This document shows, in pieces, positions 16,771-25,893 of a DNA stretch of 64,000 nt. Position numbers and translations under genes: made by a program. Under the pieces are notes generated by a model. It did no database searches. It was not told the DNA's origin and worked only from the letters and a program-made list of their open reading frames with translations. Origin of the DNA: Paraburkholderia tropica (GTDB taxonomy: Bacteria; Pseudomonadota; Gammaproteobacteria; Burkholderiales; Burkholderiaceae). Every line of letters begins with the position of its first letter. Position 1 is the first letter of the stretch. The stretch is taken from NCBI RefSeq assembly GCF_900109265.1, contig NZ_FNZM01000002.1, positions 1 through 64,000 of the forward strand, given 5' to 3'.

Positions 16771-17067
16771 TTACCAGCGGCGATAGCCGTCGTCGTGGCC
16801 GTAGGCGCCGCGGCGGTCGCTGCCCCAGTGACGGTCGTGCCAGCGGTGGTCGTCCCAACGGCGATCGCCCCAGCGACGGTCGTCCCAACGGCGGTCGTCG
16901 TGCCAGCCGACATAGGTCGGTGCATAGACCGGCGCCGGCGCGGCGTACACGGGCGCCGGTGCGCCGATGGCGAGGCCGACGGAGACGCCGGCCATCGCGG
17001 TCTGCGATACGGCGAGGATCGTTGCACCTGCACCCAATGCGGCAATCAGCTTCGTCTTCGTGTTCAT
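16771..17067 (-). CDS. Small exported PXPV-repeat protein with DRRW repeats
   Basis: A 98-residue protein with a signal peptide (MNTKTKLIAALGAGATILAV, cleavage likely after AMA near residue 26). Two PAPVY copies of the PXPV repeat follow, and the last 45 residues are built from Trp/Arg/Asp/His units (DDRRWDDRRWGDRRW). Such proteins are common in Burkholderiales and are presumed periplasmic or outer-membrane associated, with no known function. GGAGACTCCGA precedes the ATG. It stands alone, convergent with fabI. The alternating Arg-Trp pattern could bind anionic surfaces or metal ions through His, but this is speculation. Confidence 0.8.
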   Translation of the reverse strand: MNTKTKLIAALGAGATILAVSQTAMAGVSVGLAIGAPAPVYAAPAPVYAPTYVGWHDDRRWDDRRWGDRRWDDHRWHDRHWGSDRRGAYGHDDGYRRW

Positions 17068-17470
17068 TCGGAGTCTCCTTCGCTGGATGAATGGACGACT
17101 CCAATCTAGCTCGCCGCGCGGCTTTGAAAATTACGAATCTGCAACAATCGTCTCGGCTTTGACGGTGCAATGAAAGGTCGCAAGCTGCCCCGTGACGATG
17201 TGAAAGCCCAATCATTACGGGCTTTGCACTCGATCAAGCGATTTTGGTAAGGAGTTTGCAGTCCCTGTGGATTGCGCAAATTGTTGCGTATTTCCAGCTT
17301 CGTTACGTGTGTGCCGCCCGAGCGGAGATGTCAGCAAATTTCTCGCTCGTAAGCGTCTGTAATAGTTTTTCCTACTCTTTGTAACCAACGTAACGAAAGC
17401 AAAACGTAGACTCGTCCTTCCTTCCTTTATGCGCGGAGCCTTCGGCTTCGTCTCGATGCAAGGATTAGCG
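17068..17470. other. AT-richer intergenic region upstream of two divergent genes
   Basis: No gene seen. The stretch is clearly AT-richer than its surroundings. It contains two stem-loops: AAAGCCC/GGGCTTT (17203-17225) and CGAGCG.../...CGCTCG with a bulge (17319-17349). Neither is followed by a long T tract. AAGGA at 17460-17464 serves the next gene. Confidence 0.6.
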
Positions 17471-18595
17471 ATGGTCTCCGAATGCACCGCCATCCGCTCG
17501 TCGCGCGCTGGCGTCGAAGCGGAGCGACAGTCGAGCACGGCGGACGCCGCGTTCGCTGCGAAAGCCGCGAATGCGAATCACGCCCCCGCGCCTGTCGAGA
17601 ACGCGCAGTCCGCCGCGTCCTCGCCGGTGCGCCGCGCCCTCAACACCTTCTTCAAGCTGCTCTATCGCCACACGCATTCACGCGCGTGGCGTCATAACGA
17701 GCGCATCGCGCACGGCGTCACGCTCGAACGCGACGCAACGGGGCGACTTACCGGCATGCGTATCGGCGGCCGCAGTTTGCCCTGCGTGAACGGCACGGCG
17801 GTGCTGCCGCTGCCCGACGCGCGCGAATGCCATCTGATCGCCACCGGTCCGTCGATCAACGAGATCGATTACCGCGCGCTCGCCATGCCGCGCGTGATGG
17901 GCGTGAACGGCGCAATCGCGCTGCAGGAACGCGCGGGCGTGCGCTTCGACTACTACTGCATCGTCGACACGGGCTTCGCGCGTCAACGCGTCGATCTGGT
18001 CGAGCGCGTGATTCGCGAGCCGCTCACGCTGTTTGCGACGCCGGTCGTGCTCTGGCATATCGTGCAGCGCTTCGGCGTGGAGCGTCTGCGCTGCCGCGTG
18101 TTTCTCGTCGACGACATGCTGTTTCCCGCCGGCCGCCGCGCCGTCGAGAAGAACGCAGTGCGCGCGGTCTACGACGAACGCGCGCTCGCGCTGTTCGACG
18201 CGCCGCACACGCTGGGTTTCAGCCTCGATCTGCGGCGCGGCGTGTTCGACGGCTGCACGGTCGCGTACACGGGTTTGCAGGTGCTGGCGGCGCTCGGCTT
18301 TCGCCGCATCCTGCTGCACGGCGTCGATCTCGCCAATGCGGCGCTCACGCCGCGTTTCTACGAGTCGGCGGCGAACATGCAGCCGAGTCATCTCGACGAG
18401 GATTTCCGCGACATCATCGAACCGTCGTTTCGCGGTGCGGCGGGTCTGCTCGCGCGGCGCGGCGTCGAGGTGCGCAATCTGTCGATGCAGAGCGCGCTCG
18501 GCGAGGACGTGTTTCCGAAGCTGCACTGGCAGGCGCTGATTGCGCGCGGCGCGTCCGCACGCGAGGCCGGGGAGCGGGTGCTCGCGGTCGCTTGA
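17471..18595 (+). CDS. Putative LPS-core glycosyltransferase (WaaZ/DUF115-like)
   Basis: A 374-residue soluble protein. The central region shows a DUF115/WaaZ-like nucleotide-sugar pattern: ECHLIATGPSINEIDYRAL, then MGVNGAIALQE, FDYYCIVDTGFARQRVDL, TVAYTGLQVLAALGFRRILLHGVDLANA. These resemble proteins annotated as lipopolysaccharide biosynthesis or Kdo-transferase WaaZ and the sialyltransferase-like DUF115 group. The ATG at 17471 was chosen because AAGGA lies 6 bases upstream, and ATGs at 17429 and 17456 lack a site. The gene is alone, ended by a bidirectional terminator. The donor and acceptor are not known and the family assignment is moderate. Confidence 0.6.
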   Translation: MVSECTAIRSSRAGVEAERQSSTADAAFAAKAANANHAPAPVENAQSAASSPVRRALNTFFKLLYRHTHSRAWRHNERIAHGVTLERDATGRLTGMRIGGRSLPCVNGTAVLPLPDARECHLIATGPSINEIDYRALAMPRVMGVNGAIALQERAGVRFDYYCIVDTGFARQRVDLVERVIREPLTLFATPVVLWHIVQRFGVERLRCRVFLVDDMLFPAGRRAVEKNAVRAVYDERALALFDAPHTLGFSLDLRRGVFDGCTVAYTGLQVLAALGFRRILLHGVDLANAALTPRFYESAANMQPSHLDEDFRDIIEPSFRGAAGLLARRGVEVRNLSMQSALGEDVFPKLHWQALIARGASAREAGERVLAVA

Positions 18596-18654
18596 GCACG
18601 GCGCGGGCAGCGCACGTTACGCCCGCTACGTACAAACGCTCATCAAGCGCGCAC

Positions 18655-18685
18655 AAAAAAGCCGGGGACATGCCCCGGCTTTTTT
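18655..18685. terminator. Bidirectional terminator between the glycosyltransferase and dipeptide-binding genes
   Basis: An A tract, then AGCCGGGG, a 5-base loop, CCCCGGCT, then T5. It lies between convergent genes and has A and T tracts on both sides. Confidence 0.92.
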
Positions 18686-18720
18686 CATTTCGCGGTCAAC
18701 GCGCCGCGCAACGGACGGCT

Positions 18721-20325
18721 TTACTGCACCGTCACCGCGCCGAAGTTCTGGCGGCCGAACGGGCTCACCTGATAGCCGTTCACGTTGGCGCGCGTGATGG
18801 CGGCGGCGGTCGGATAGCCGAGCGGAATCCACAGCGCCTGATCGTGAATGATCTTCTGCGCGCTCTCGTAGAGCTTCGTGCGCTTCGCCTGATCGGCGGT
18901 TGCCTTGCCGTCGGCGATCAGCTTGTCGAGCTTCGGATCGCAAAAGCGCGCGAAGTTGATGCCCGACTGCACCGCGTTGCAGCTAAAGAGCGGCGAGAGG
19001 TAGTTGTCCGGATCGCCGTTGTCGCCGGCCCAGCCCATGAAGAGCGTGTCGTGCTGGCCCTGCTTGGCTTCCTTGATCAGCTCGCCCCATTCGATCACCT
19101 TGATCTCCGCCTTCACGCCGATCTTCGCGAAATCGGCTTGCAGCAGTTCGGCGCCCGCACGCGGATTCGGATTGAGCACGCTGCCGTTCGGGCGCACCCA
19201 GATCGTCGTCGAGAAGCCGTTGGGCACGCCCGCTTCGGCGAGCAGCGCCTTGGCCTTCGCGATGTCGTGCGGATACGGCTGGATCGTCTTGTCGTAGCCC
19301 CAGGTGATGGGCGGCCACGGATTGGTCGCGGGCGTGGCCGTGTTGTCGAACACGGTCTTCAGATACGTCGTGCGGTCGAACGCCATGTTCAGCGCCTGAC
19401 GGACCTTCGGGTTGTCGAGTGGCTTCTTCTGCGTGTTGAGCGCGACGAAGGCCGTCATGAAAGCGGGCGTCTGCACAACCTTGAGCGCCTTGTCGGTCTT
19501 CGCGTCGGCCACGTCCTGCGGCTTGGGCGAGAGCGCGATCTGGCATTCGCCGGCCTTCACCTTCTGCGCGCGCACGGCGGCGTCGGGCGTGATCGCGTAG
19601 ATCAGGCGGTCGACCTTGGGCTTCGGCCCCCAGTACGACGGATTCACGTCGTAGCGGATCACCGCGTCCTTCGTGTAGCTCTTGAGCTGGAACGGACCGG
19701 TGCCGACCGGCTTCGCGTTCAGGTCGAGCGGCTTGCCCGCCTTGAGCAGCTGATCGGCGTATTCGGACGAGTAGATGGACGCGAAGCCCATCGTGAGGAT
19801 CGAGAGGAAGGTGGCGTTCGGCTCGTTCAGTTCGAACTTCACCGTGTTCGCATCGACCTTGCTGACCGACTTGATGAGCTTGGGCAGACCCATCGACTGC
19901 GCGTGCGGGAAGCCGCTCGGGCCGGCGACCTTGTGCCACGCGTTATTCGCGTCGAGCATGCGCTCGAAGGTGAAGACGACGTCGTCGGCGTTCAGCGTGT
20001 GCGTGGGCTTGAACCATTCGGTGGTCTGGAACGCCACGTTCGGGCGCAGATGGAACGTGTAAGTGAGGCCGTCGGCGCTCACGTCCCACGATTGCGCGAG
20101 CGCGGGCACGACCTTCTTCTGCGCTTCGTCGTAGCTGACGAGCGAGTTGAAGATCACGTCGGCGGAGGCGTTGGTCGTCACGAGCGAGTTGAACTGCACG
20201 ACGTCGAAGCCGTCCGGGCTCGACTCGGTGCAGATCGTGAGCGGTTTCGCGAGCGCGGGCGTGGCCGCGCAGGCGAGCGCGCACAGGGCGGCGGCGAGCA
20301 CGGGGGCGGGCGAGGTGAAGCGCAT
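18721..20325 (-). CDS. Dipeptide/oligopeptide ABC transporter substrate-binding protein (DppA-like)
   Basis: A 534-residue SBP_bac_5 protein. The signal peptide ends at ATPALA (about residue 26). Family blocks are TICTESSPDGFDVVQFNS, LAQSWDVSADGLTYTFHLRPNVAFQTTEWF, NADDVVFTFERML, VGTGPFQLKSYTKD, VRQALNMAFDRTTYLK and MGWAGDNGDPDNYLSPLFSC. This is closest to DppA-type periplasmic receptors that bind dipeptides or haem. GGAG lies 6 bases before the ATG. No permease or ATPase gene accompanies it, so it must work with subunits encoded elsewhere. A striking hairpin array lies 150-240 bases upstream of its start. Confidence 0.9.
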   Translation of the reverse strand: MRFTSPAPVLAAALCALACAATPALAKPLTICTESSPDGFDVVQFNSLVTTNASADVIFNSLVSYDEAQKKVVPALAQSWDVSADGLTYTFHLRPNVAFQTTEWFKPTHTLNADDVVFTFERMLDANNAWHKVAGPSGFPHAQSMGLPKLIKSVSKVDANTVKFELNEPNATFLSILTMGFASIYSSEYADQLLKAGKPLDLNAKPVGTGPFQLKSYTKDAVIRYDVNPSYWGPKPKVDRLIYAITPDAAVRAQKVKAGECQIALSPKPQDVADAKTDKALKVVQTPAFMTAFVALNTQKKPLDNPKVRQALNMAFDRTTYLKTVFDNTATPATNPWPPITWGYDKTIQPYPHDIAKAKALLAEAGVPNGFSTTIWVRPNGSVLNPNPRAGAELLQADFAKIGVKAEIKVIEWGELIKEAKQGQHDTLFMGWAGDNGDPDNYLSPLFSCNAVQSGINFARFCDPKLDKLIADGKATADQAKRTKLYESAQKIIHDQALWIPLGYPTAAAITRANVNGYQVSPFGRQNFGAVTVQ

Positions 20326-20477
20326 GGGATCTCCGTTTTGCCAGGGTCTTGCCGTTGGTGTGCGGACCGGTCCGCCGTCTGCCGCGCTGCGCGCGCGAAG
20401 AACGGCGCGAGGGTCCGATCGGGAAAGCTTATCGAAGGGATATAGCCCGGACAACAAATTAATCGGCATACCAATAT

Positions 20478-20565
20478 GGGGGGCGATCGCTCCCCATCCC
20501 CCACGAGCGTGGGTCTGATCGCTCCCACGACGAGTGGGAGGCCGATCTCCCCCAACGATTGGGGG
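20478..20565. repeat. Array of four consecutive hairpins
   Basis: Four dyads lie in 88 bases: GGGGGGCGATCGCTCCCC (20478-20495), CCCACGAGCGTGGG (20500-20513), CTCCCAC/GTGGGAG (20522-20540) and CCCCCAA/TTGGGGG (20549-20565). GATC-containing spacers separate the last three, so the unit looks like a degenerate repeat of about 27-30 bases. It fills the end of the gap between the SDR stop codon and the dipeptide-binding gene. No T tract follows any stem. Confidence 0.85.
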
Positions 20566-20571
20566 CAGGGG

Positions 20572-21363
20572 TCAATGCTGCGCAGTGCGCGGCTTGCGCG
20601 GCGCGCGCTCGAAGGCGCGGTCGTAGAGCCAGCGCGGCAGCGCGCCGAGCAGGGCGGCGACCACGCGCATCGGCCACGGAAACACGGCGAAGGCGCGTCC
20701 GCGCGCGATGGCGTCGGCGGCGCGCGCGGCGAAGCGGTCGGCGTCCATCAGGAACGGCATGCGGTATGGGTTCTTCGCGGTCATCGGCGTGCGGATGTAG
20801 CCGGGCGCGATGGTGACCACGGGCACCTTGAACGGGCGCATCTCCACGCGCAGCGCTTCGAGATAGGCGAACGCCGCGGCCTTCGACGCGCTGTACGCGC
20901 CCGAACCCGGCAGCCCGCGCACGCCCGCCACGCTCGCGATGCCCACGAGCGTGCCGCGCCGCGTCTGCGCCATGGTCTGCGCGAACGGCTCGAAGGTGGC
21001 GACCATGCCGAAGTAATTGGTGTCCATCACGTCGCGGAACGTGGCGAGTTCGCCTTCGCCCGTGAGCGCGCCGCGGCTTACGCCCGCATTGGCAATCACG
21101 ATGTCGGGCATGCCGTGTTCGGCGATGAACGCGCGCGCGGCGGCGGCGAGCGCATCGGCGTCGCGCACGTCGGCGGGATAGATCGAAACGGGGTGTTGCG
21201 GATGAGACTGGAGAAACGCCTCGAGCGCGTCGGCGCGGCGCGCCACGAGCCCGAGGACGGCGCCGCGCCGCGCGTATTCGGCGGCGAGAGCGGCGCCGAT
21301 GCCGCTCGACGCGCCGGTGATGAAAACCTTGAGCGGGTGTGTCATGCCGGCGCGCGCGCTCAC
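20572..21363 (-). CDS. Short-chain dehydrogenase/reductase (SDR)
   Basis: A 263-residue classical SDR. The cofactor motif is ITGASSGIGAALA (Thr-Gly-x3-Gly-x-Gly), followed by IANAGVS (Asn-Ala-Gly), and GIASVAGVRGLPGSGAYSASKAA gives the catalytic Ser, Tyr and Lys. The C-terminal segment (MRVVAALLGALPRWLYDRAF) is hydrophobic and amphipathic, as in YqjQ-like SDRs near membranes. The frame can start at GTG 21363, overlapping the dsbA stop as GTGA, or at ATG 21345. The coupling favours GTG. The substrate is unknown. Last gene of the argS-SPOR-dsbA-SDR series. Confidence 0.88.
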   Translation of the reverse strand: MSARAGMTHPLKVFITGASSGIGAALAAEYARRGAVLGLVARRADALEAFLQSHPQHPVSIYPADVRDADALAAAARAFIAEHGMPDIVIANAGVSRGALTGEGELATFRDVMDTNYFGMVATFEPFAQTMAQTRRGTLVGIASVAGVRGLPGSGAYSASKAAAFAYLEALRVEMRPFKVPVVTIAPGYIRTPMTAKNPYRMPFLMDADRFAARAADAIARGRAFAVFPWPMRVVAALLGALPRWLYDRAFERAPRKPRTAQH

Positions 21364-22013
21364 ATCTTCTTCGCGCGGATCTGCGAAACGAGGAAGTCCA
21401 TGACCTGCAGCGTGTCCGGCAGCGCCTTGTCTTCCGTCGATTGCATCAGCGCCGGGCCGGTTTCGTACTTGCCCTGGATCGCGATGGTCGGCACGCCGTC
21501 GATCTTGTACGCGTCGAGCATGGCCTTGTCGCGCTGGAGCGCGCTCTGCGTCGAGAACGAGTTGTACGCGTCCATGTACTTCTTCGGATCGACGCCTTGC
21601 GTGGCGAGGAACTTCGCCTGGTCTTCCGGCGTGAGCAGGTAGTTCTTGTTCACGTGGATTTCGTGGAACACGGCCGGCGTGAGCTTCTGCGCGAGGCCGA
21701 GCGCGTCGAGCGCGTAGTACATCTTCGAATGCGGAACGAAATCGTCACGGAAGGCAACCGGCACGCGCTTGAACACGACGTCCGCGCCCTGCTTCTTGAT
21801 CCACGATTCGAGGTACGGGTCGAACGCGTTGCAGTGCGGGCAGCCGTACCAGAAGAATTCGATCACTTCGATCTTGCCCGCGGGCACGTCGAGCGGCTGT
21901 GGCGCCTTGAGCACCGTGTAGTCCTTGCTGGCGACCGGCGCGGCAGGCGAGGCGTGCGCGGCGCCGGCGATCATGGAGAGCGAGAGCAGGAGCGATCCGA
22001 GAATGCGTTTCAT
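21360..22013 (-). CDS. dsbA: Thiol:disulfide interchange protein DsbA
   Basis: A 217-residue periplasmic oxidoreductase. A signal peptide (about 1-22, ending AHA) precedes a thioredoxin fold with an inserted helical domain. The active site is EFFWYGCPHCNAFDPY, that is Cys58-Pro-His-Cys61, and the cis-Pro loop is GVPTIAI. It introduces disulfides into exported proteins and is reoxidised by DsbB. A GTG five codons upstream is possible, but the ATG at 22013 gives a proper signal sequence. The position after argS and a SPOR gene is the usual Burkholderia order. Confidence 0.95.
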   Translation of the reverse strand: MKRILGSLLLSLSMIAGAAHASPAAPVASKDYTVLKAPQPLDVPAGKIEVIEFFWYGCPHCNAFDPYLESWIKKQGADVVFKRVPVAFRDDFVPHSKMYYALDALGLAQKLTPAVFHEIHVNKNYLLTPEDQAKFLATQGVDPKKYMDAYNSFSTQSALQRDKAMLDAYKIDGVPTIAIQGKYETGPALMQSTEDKALPDTLQVMDFLVSQIRAKKM

Positions 22014-22203
22014 AGCGTGTGGTTCCACTGGACGAGGCCGGCGGCGTCCGGCCCGATGGGTGCGGCGCGCAGGCTGCGCGCGGCCGCGGCGTTGCTGGAT
22101 GAGATCGCGCCGCGGGCTGCGCGCTCCGCCCGTGGCGCTTGCGCACGCAACGGTGCGGACAGCGCGGGGAGCGAAGCGCGCGGCGGCGCGGCGCGGACGG
22201 CGG

Positions 22204-23034
22204 TTACTGCTTCGAGAAGCGGATGACGGCGGTGTCGATACCGGCGTCTGACAGACGTTGACGCGTCGAGTTCATGTCGTCGAACTTGGAGAACGGACCG
22301 ATGCGCACGCGGTAGTAGGTGATGCCGCCCGCGTCGCGCTGCGTGACCTTCGACTCGAAGCCCTGGAAGGCGAGGCGCGCGCGCTGCTGCTCGGCGTCGG
22401 ACGAAGTCTTGTACGCGCCTACCTGCAGGAAGTAGCCGGTGTTGGCGTCGGCGGCCGACGGCGCGCCGGAGCCGGGCTGTGCGGGCTTCGCGGCGTTCGG
22501 CGCCGGAATTGCGTTCGGCGACTTCTGCGGCTGGTTGTTCGCGAGTTGCTGCGCGGGCTGGCTCGACGGCTGCGGCTTCTTCGCGGGCTGCGTGGTGTCG
22601 GCCGTGTTGCCCGTCGAGGGCTTCGGCGCGACCGCGACGCCGTTGTTGGCGGCGTTGTTCGCGCTGTTGTCGGTCGAACCCGACGGCGGCACTTCGACGA
22701 TCTGCGGCTCGTCGAGCATGCCCGACGACTGCGACTGATTCGTGGTCTGGCCCGGCGCGGTGTTCGGCGGCGTGCTCTGCGCGGCTTGCGGCGTGACCGG
22801 CTGGCCCGGCGTCTTGCCCTGCAGCGGACGGTTCGGATCGTATTGTTCGCTCTGGCTGGCGTCCGAAGCGGCCGGCGGCGCGACCTTCGAGACGAACGGC
22901 GTGGGCGAGCGCGTGATATAGAGCGCCACCACCACCGCGATCGCAAGGCCGACAATCAGGCCCAGCACGACACCGAGAAACGTACCCCCGGACTGTTTCG
23001 ACTGCTGTTTTGTAGTGCGGCGCGGTTTTGCCAT
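22204..23034 (-). CDS. SPOR-domain cell-division protein, FtsN-like
   Basis: A 276-residue bitopic protein. A short basic cytoplasmic N-terminus (AKPRRTTKQQSKQ) is followed by one membrane helix (about 16-38), a long Pro/Gln/Asn-rich periplasmic linker of low complexity, and a C-terminal SPOR domain (about 196-276; GYFLQVGAYKTSSDAEQQRA, YYRVRIGPFSKFDD). SPOR domains bind septal peptidoglycan lacking stem peptides. The architecture fits FtsN, although the sequence alone cannot prove an essential role. The ATG at 23034 is preceded by AGGTGA, and an earlier ATG at 23112 would precede the natural cytoplasmic tail. It is 190 bases from dsbA. Confidence 0.88.
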   Translation of the reverse strand: MAKPRRTTKQQSKQSGGTFLGVVLGLIVGLAIAVVVALYITRSPTPFVSKVAPPAASDASQSEQYDPNRPLQGKTPGQPVTPQAAQSTPPNTAPGQTTNQSQSSGMLDEPQIVEVPPSGSTDNSANNAANNGVAVAPKPSTGNTADTTQPAKKPQPSSQPAQQLANNQPQKSPNAIPAPNAAKPAQPGSGAPSAADANTGYFLQVGAYKTSSDAEQQRARLAFQGFESKVTQRDAGGITYYRVRIGPFSKFDDMNSTRQRLSDAGIDTAVIRFSKQ

Positions 23035-23161
23035 CGTCTGAATCACCTGCAAACAAGAGAATCCTGGAATGGCGCGCCCGCTCGCGGACGCGCCCCAAAC
23101 ATGTCGCTTCACGTGGTCATGCGCCGCGGCACTGCGCGGCGCGACGCATGCGTCAGTTGCG

Positions 23162-24955
23162 TTACATGCGCTCGGGCGCCGACACGCCGATCATCGCGAG
23201 ACCGTTCGCGAGCACCTGGCGCGTGGCCGCGAGCAGCGCGACGCGCGCATCGCGCTCGGCCGCGTCGTCGACGAGAACGCGTTCGGCATTGTAGAACGAG
23301 TGGAATTCAGCCGCGAGTTCGCGCAGATAGAACGCGACCGCGTGCGGCGCGAGTTCGCCGGCCGCATGCGTGAGCATCTCCGGATATTCGGCGAGCTTGG
23401 CGATGAGCGCGAGCGCGCGTTCGCTCGACAGCGGCGCGAGGTCGATCTGCGGCAGTGCGTCGAGCTTGCCGCCGAACTTGCCCTGCCAGTCGCCGAGAAT
23501 CGACGAGATGCGTGCGTGCGCGTATTGCACGTAATACACCGGGTTTTCGTCGTTTTCCTTCAGCGCGAGGTCGATGTCGAACACGAATTCCGTGTCGGCC
23601 TTGCGCGAGATGAGGAAGAAGCGCACGGCGTCGCGGCCGCGGCGGATGGTCGCTTCGTCGAGCTGATCCGGCGCGACGTCGCTGCCCGCGCGGTCCACAT
23701 CGGCGCCGCCCGACCATTCGATCAGGTCGCGCACGGTCACGTAGCTGCCCGCGCGCTTGGAGATCTTCACTTCCTGGCCGTCGCGCATGACGGTGACCAT
23801 CTTGTGCAGCACGTAGTCGGGATAGCCCGTCGGAATGCCGATGCCGAGCGCCTGCAGGCCCGCGCGCACGCGCGCGATGGTGCCGTGGTGGTCCGAGCCC
23901 TGGACGTTGATGACCTTGGTGAAGCCGCGTTCCCACTTGGTGACGTGGTATGCGACGTCCGGCAGGAAGTACGTGTAGGTGCCGTCGGACTTGCGCATCA
24001 CGCGGTCCTTGTCGTCGCCGTAGTCGGTCGTCTTGAGCCACAGCGCGCCGTCCTGCTCGTAGGTCTGGCCCGAGGCGATCAGCGACTCGACGGTCTTCTC
24101 GACGCGGCCTTCGGTGTAGAGCGACGTTTCGAGGTAGTAGCGGTCGAACTTCACGCCGAACGCCTGCAGGTCGAGATCCTGCTCGTGGCGCAGGTAGGCG
24201 ACGGCGAAGCGGCGGATCGCTTCGAGGTCTTCCGGATCCTTCGCGCCGGTGACGGGCTCGCCGTCCTTGGCCGCGACGGTTTCGCCCGCGAGGTAGTCGC
24301 GGGCGATTTCGGCGATGTATTCGCCGTTGTAGGCGGCTTCGGGCCAGCCCGCGTCGCCCGGCTTCAGGCCGCGCGCGCGCGCCTGGGTGGAGACGGCGAG
24401 ATTGCCGATCTGCACGCCCGCGTCGTTGTAGTAGAACTCGCGGTGCACGTCGTAGCCCTGCGAGCCGAGCACGTTCGAGATGGCGTCGCCGAGCGCGGCC
24501 TGACGGCCGTGGCCGACGTGCAGCGGACCGGTGGGATTGGCCGAGACGAACTCGACCAGCACGCGCTTGCCGGCTTCGCGCTGCGAGCGGCCGAACGCGG
24601 CGCCTTCGGCGAACACGGCGCCGAGCACGGCGCGCTTGGCGTCGACGGTCAGGCGCAGGTTGATGAAGCCGGGACCGGCCACTTCGGCGTCGGCGATCAG
24701 ACCGGCGGCGGCGGGCAGCGCCTTCACGGCGTCGACGATCTGCTGGGCCAGCGCGCGCGGATTGGCGCGCAGCGGCTTGGCGAGCTGCATCGCGACGTTG
24801 CAGGCGACGTCGCCGTGCGCGGCGACCTTCGGACGCTCGAGCGCGATCGTGGGCACGACGAATGCGGCTTCGGTCGCGCCCTCGGTGGCCTTCGCCACCT
24901 GGGCGACGGCGTCGGCGAGCAGAGTCTCCAGGGTGTGTTTCTGTGCGGGCAGCAT
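23162..24955 (-). CDS. argS: Arginyl-tRNA synthetase
   Basis: A 597-residue class I synthetase. An N-terminal additional domain (about 1-110, ending GPGFINLRL) is followed by the HIGH-type motif [14 protein letters not shown] (HVGH at 146-149). The KMSKS counterpart is [13 protein letters not shown]. The C-terminal anticodon-binding domain contains [13 protein letters not shown] and the DALR-type [13 protein letters not shown]. It charges tRNA-Arg in the cytosol. Length and domains are complete. It leads the operon with the SPOR protein, dsbA and an SDR, so its promoter lies in the gap to the right. Confidence 0.97.
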   Translation of the reverse strand: MLPAQKHTLETLLADAVAQVAKATEGATEAAFVVPTIALERPKVAAHGDVACNVAMQLAKPLRANPRALAQQIVDAVKALPAAAGLIADAEVAGPGFINLRLTVDAKRAVLGAVFAEGAAFGRSQREAGKRVLVEFVSANPTGPLHVGHGRQAALGDAISNVLGSQGYDVHREFYYNDAGVQIGNLAVSTQARARGLKPGDAGWPEAAYNGEYIAEIARDYLAGETVAAKDGEPVTGAKDPEDLEAIRRFAVAYLRHEQDLDLQAFGVKFDRYYLETSLYTEGRVEKTVESLIASGQTYEQDGALWLKTTDYGDDKDRVMRKSDGTYTYFLPDVAYHVTKWERGFTKVINVQGSDHHGTIARVRAGLQALGIGIPTGYPDYVLHKMVTVMRDGQEVKISKRAGSYVTVRDLIEWSGGADVDRAGSDVAPDQLDEATIRRGRDAVRFFLISRKADTEFVFDIDLALKENDENPVYYVQYAHARISSILGDWQGKFGGKLDALPQIDLAPLSSERALALIAKLAEYPEMLTHAAGELAPHAVAFYLRELAAEFHSFYNAERVLVDDAAERDARVALLAATRQVLANGLAMIGVSAPERM

Positions 24956-25398
24956 GCTTGTTGCAGGTCCTGTGCGGGTAGTTGGGTGCGGGGCCGGCCT
25001 GCATGAAGCGCAAAGGCCGGCGCTTGCCGTCGAATTCGGGTGAGGGCGGGGCGCCGCCGCCGGCCTTTGTCAGCTTTCAGGCCAGCGATCGGGGCAGCTA
25101 ACCCGCCACGTTCTGGCCGGTTGGCCGCCTGTCCGGCGGCTGTCGCGTCAGGCGCGCGCGTCGCGCGCTGGCTGTGGCGTACCGGCTGGCCGGACAGGGC
25201 CGCGCCCTGCGGGTAATTCCGTCCAGACGGATTTTAGCAGGTGCTAATATGTGAAATGAGAAGCCCGGCACACCCGGGCTCGCCAGTTTCGCTTTTCCGC
25301 TGGCGCATCTCCGGTTGCAGGGCGCCAGTTACAGCGGGCGCCGGCAACGGCGTCCAGCCCAGGTCAAGCGGACATCAAAAATCATAAAGGGAACAGAC
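24956..25398. other. Intergenic region between divergent argS and DUF1840
   Basis: No gene is evident. It contains several GGCC-rich inverted repeats around 25110-25200, an extended -10 element TGCTAATAT (25242-25250) pointing right, and a short hairpin AGCCCGG/CCGGGCT around 25264-25281 that would lie in the leader of DUF1840. Confidence 0.6.
25242..25250 (+). promoter_or_regulatory. Extended -10 promoter element for DUF1840
   Basis: TGCTAATAT fits the TGn-TATAAT extended -10 form in an AT-rich patch, about 150 bases before the DUF1840 start. No good -35 is seen, which is usual for extended -10 promoters. Confidence 0.45.
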
Positions 25399-25725
25399 AT
25401 GCTGGTTACATTCAAATGCCACGCGTCGCCTGACGTGACGATGCTGGAAAATCTCGCGCAATATCTTCTTGGCATCATCGGCAAGCGGCTTGGCGAGCGC
25501 GGCGTGATCACGCACGAGGAACTCGACACGGCCATCGGCAAGCTCGAGGCGGCCATCGCCACCGACAAGAAGGATCGCGCCGAACACGAAGGCCATTTCC
25601 ACGAAGGCGAAGACGGCTACGAACATCACGAACTGCCGCCGGGCCTCGCCCAGCGCGCGTTCCCGTTCCTCGACATGCTGCGCGCGGCGAAGAAAGAAGA
25701 CAACGACATCGTGTGGGGCATCTGA
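25399..25725 (+). CDS. DUF1840 family protein
   Basis: A 108-residue protein of the DUF1840 family, found mainly in Betaproteobacteria. It begins MLVTFKCHASPDVTMLENLA, continues with LLGIIGKRLGERGVIT, has an acidic His-rich middle (HEGHFHEGEDGYEHHE) and ends AFPFLDMLRAAKKEDNDIVW, a conserved family C-terminus. The function is unknown; the His/Glu cluster might bind metal. AAGGGAA lies 7 bases ahead of the ATG. It is a single gene followed by a terminator shared with the next, opposite gene. Confidence 0.9.
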   Translation: MLVTFKCHASPDVTMLENLAQYLLGIIGKRLGERGVITHEELDTAIGKLEAAIATDKKDRAEHEGHFHEGEDGYEHHELPPGLAQRAFPFLDMLRAAKKEDNDIVWGI

Positions 25726-25825
25726 CGTGCCCCTGCGCGGACGGCCGCGAACGTCGAGCGTGCTGAGTCTCGAAGCCGACGATGTCGCGCGCTGGGTGTG
25801 AGTCGCACGGTGAACTGCAAAAAAG

Positions 25826-25859
25826 AAAGAGCCCGCTCGATGCGGGCTCTTTGCTTTTT
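25826..25859. terminator. Bidirectional terminator after DUF1840
   Basis: AAAGAGCCCGC (25826-25836) pairs with GCGGGCTCTTT (25842-25852), with a 5-base loop and further T residues at 25855-25859. A-rich sequence on the left side gives activity for the opposing small gene too. Confidence 0.9.
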
Positions 25860-25893
25860 CAAGCGCTGGCGGCGCGTGACGCCGCTTACTCGC

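Noticed and set aside
20478-20565. CRISPR array or simple terminator series
   Set aside because: Stems differ in sequence, spacers are only a few bases, and no T tract follows any stem.
23069-25006. A 645-codon open frame opposite argS
   Set aside because: Same cause: complement of a strongly biased GC-rich gene, with no ribosome-binding site or family match.
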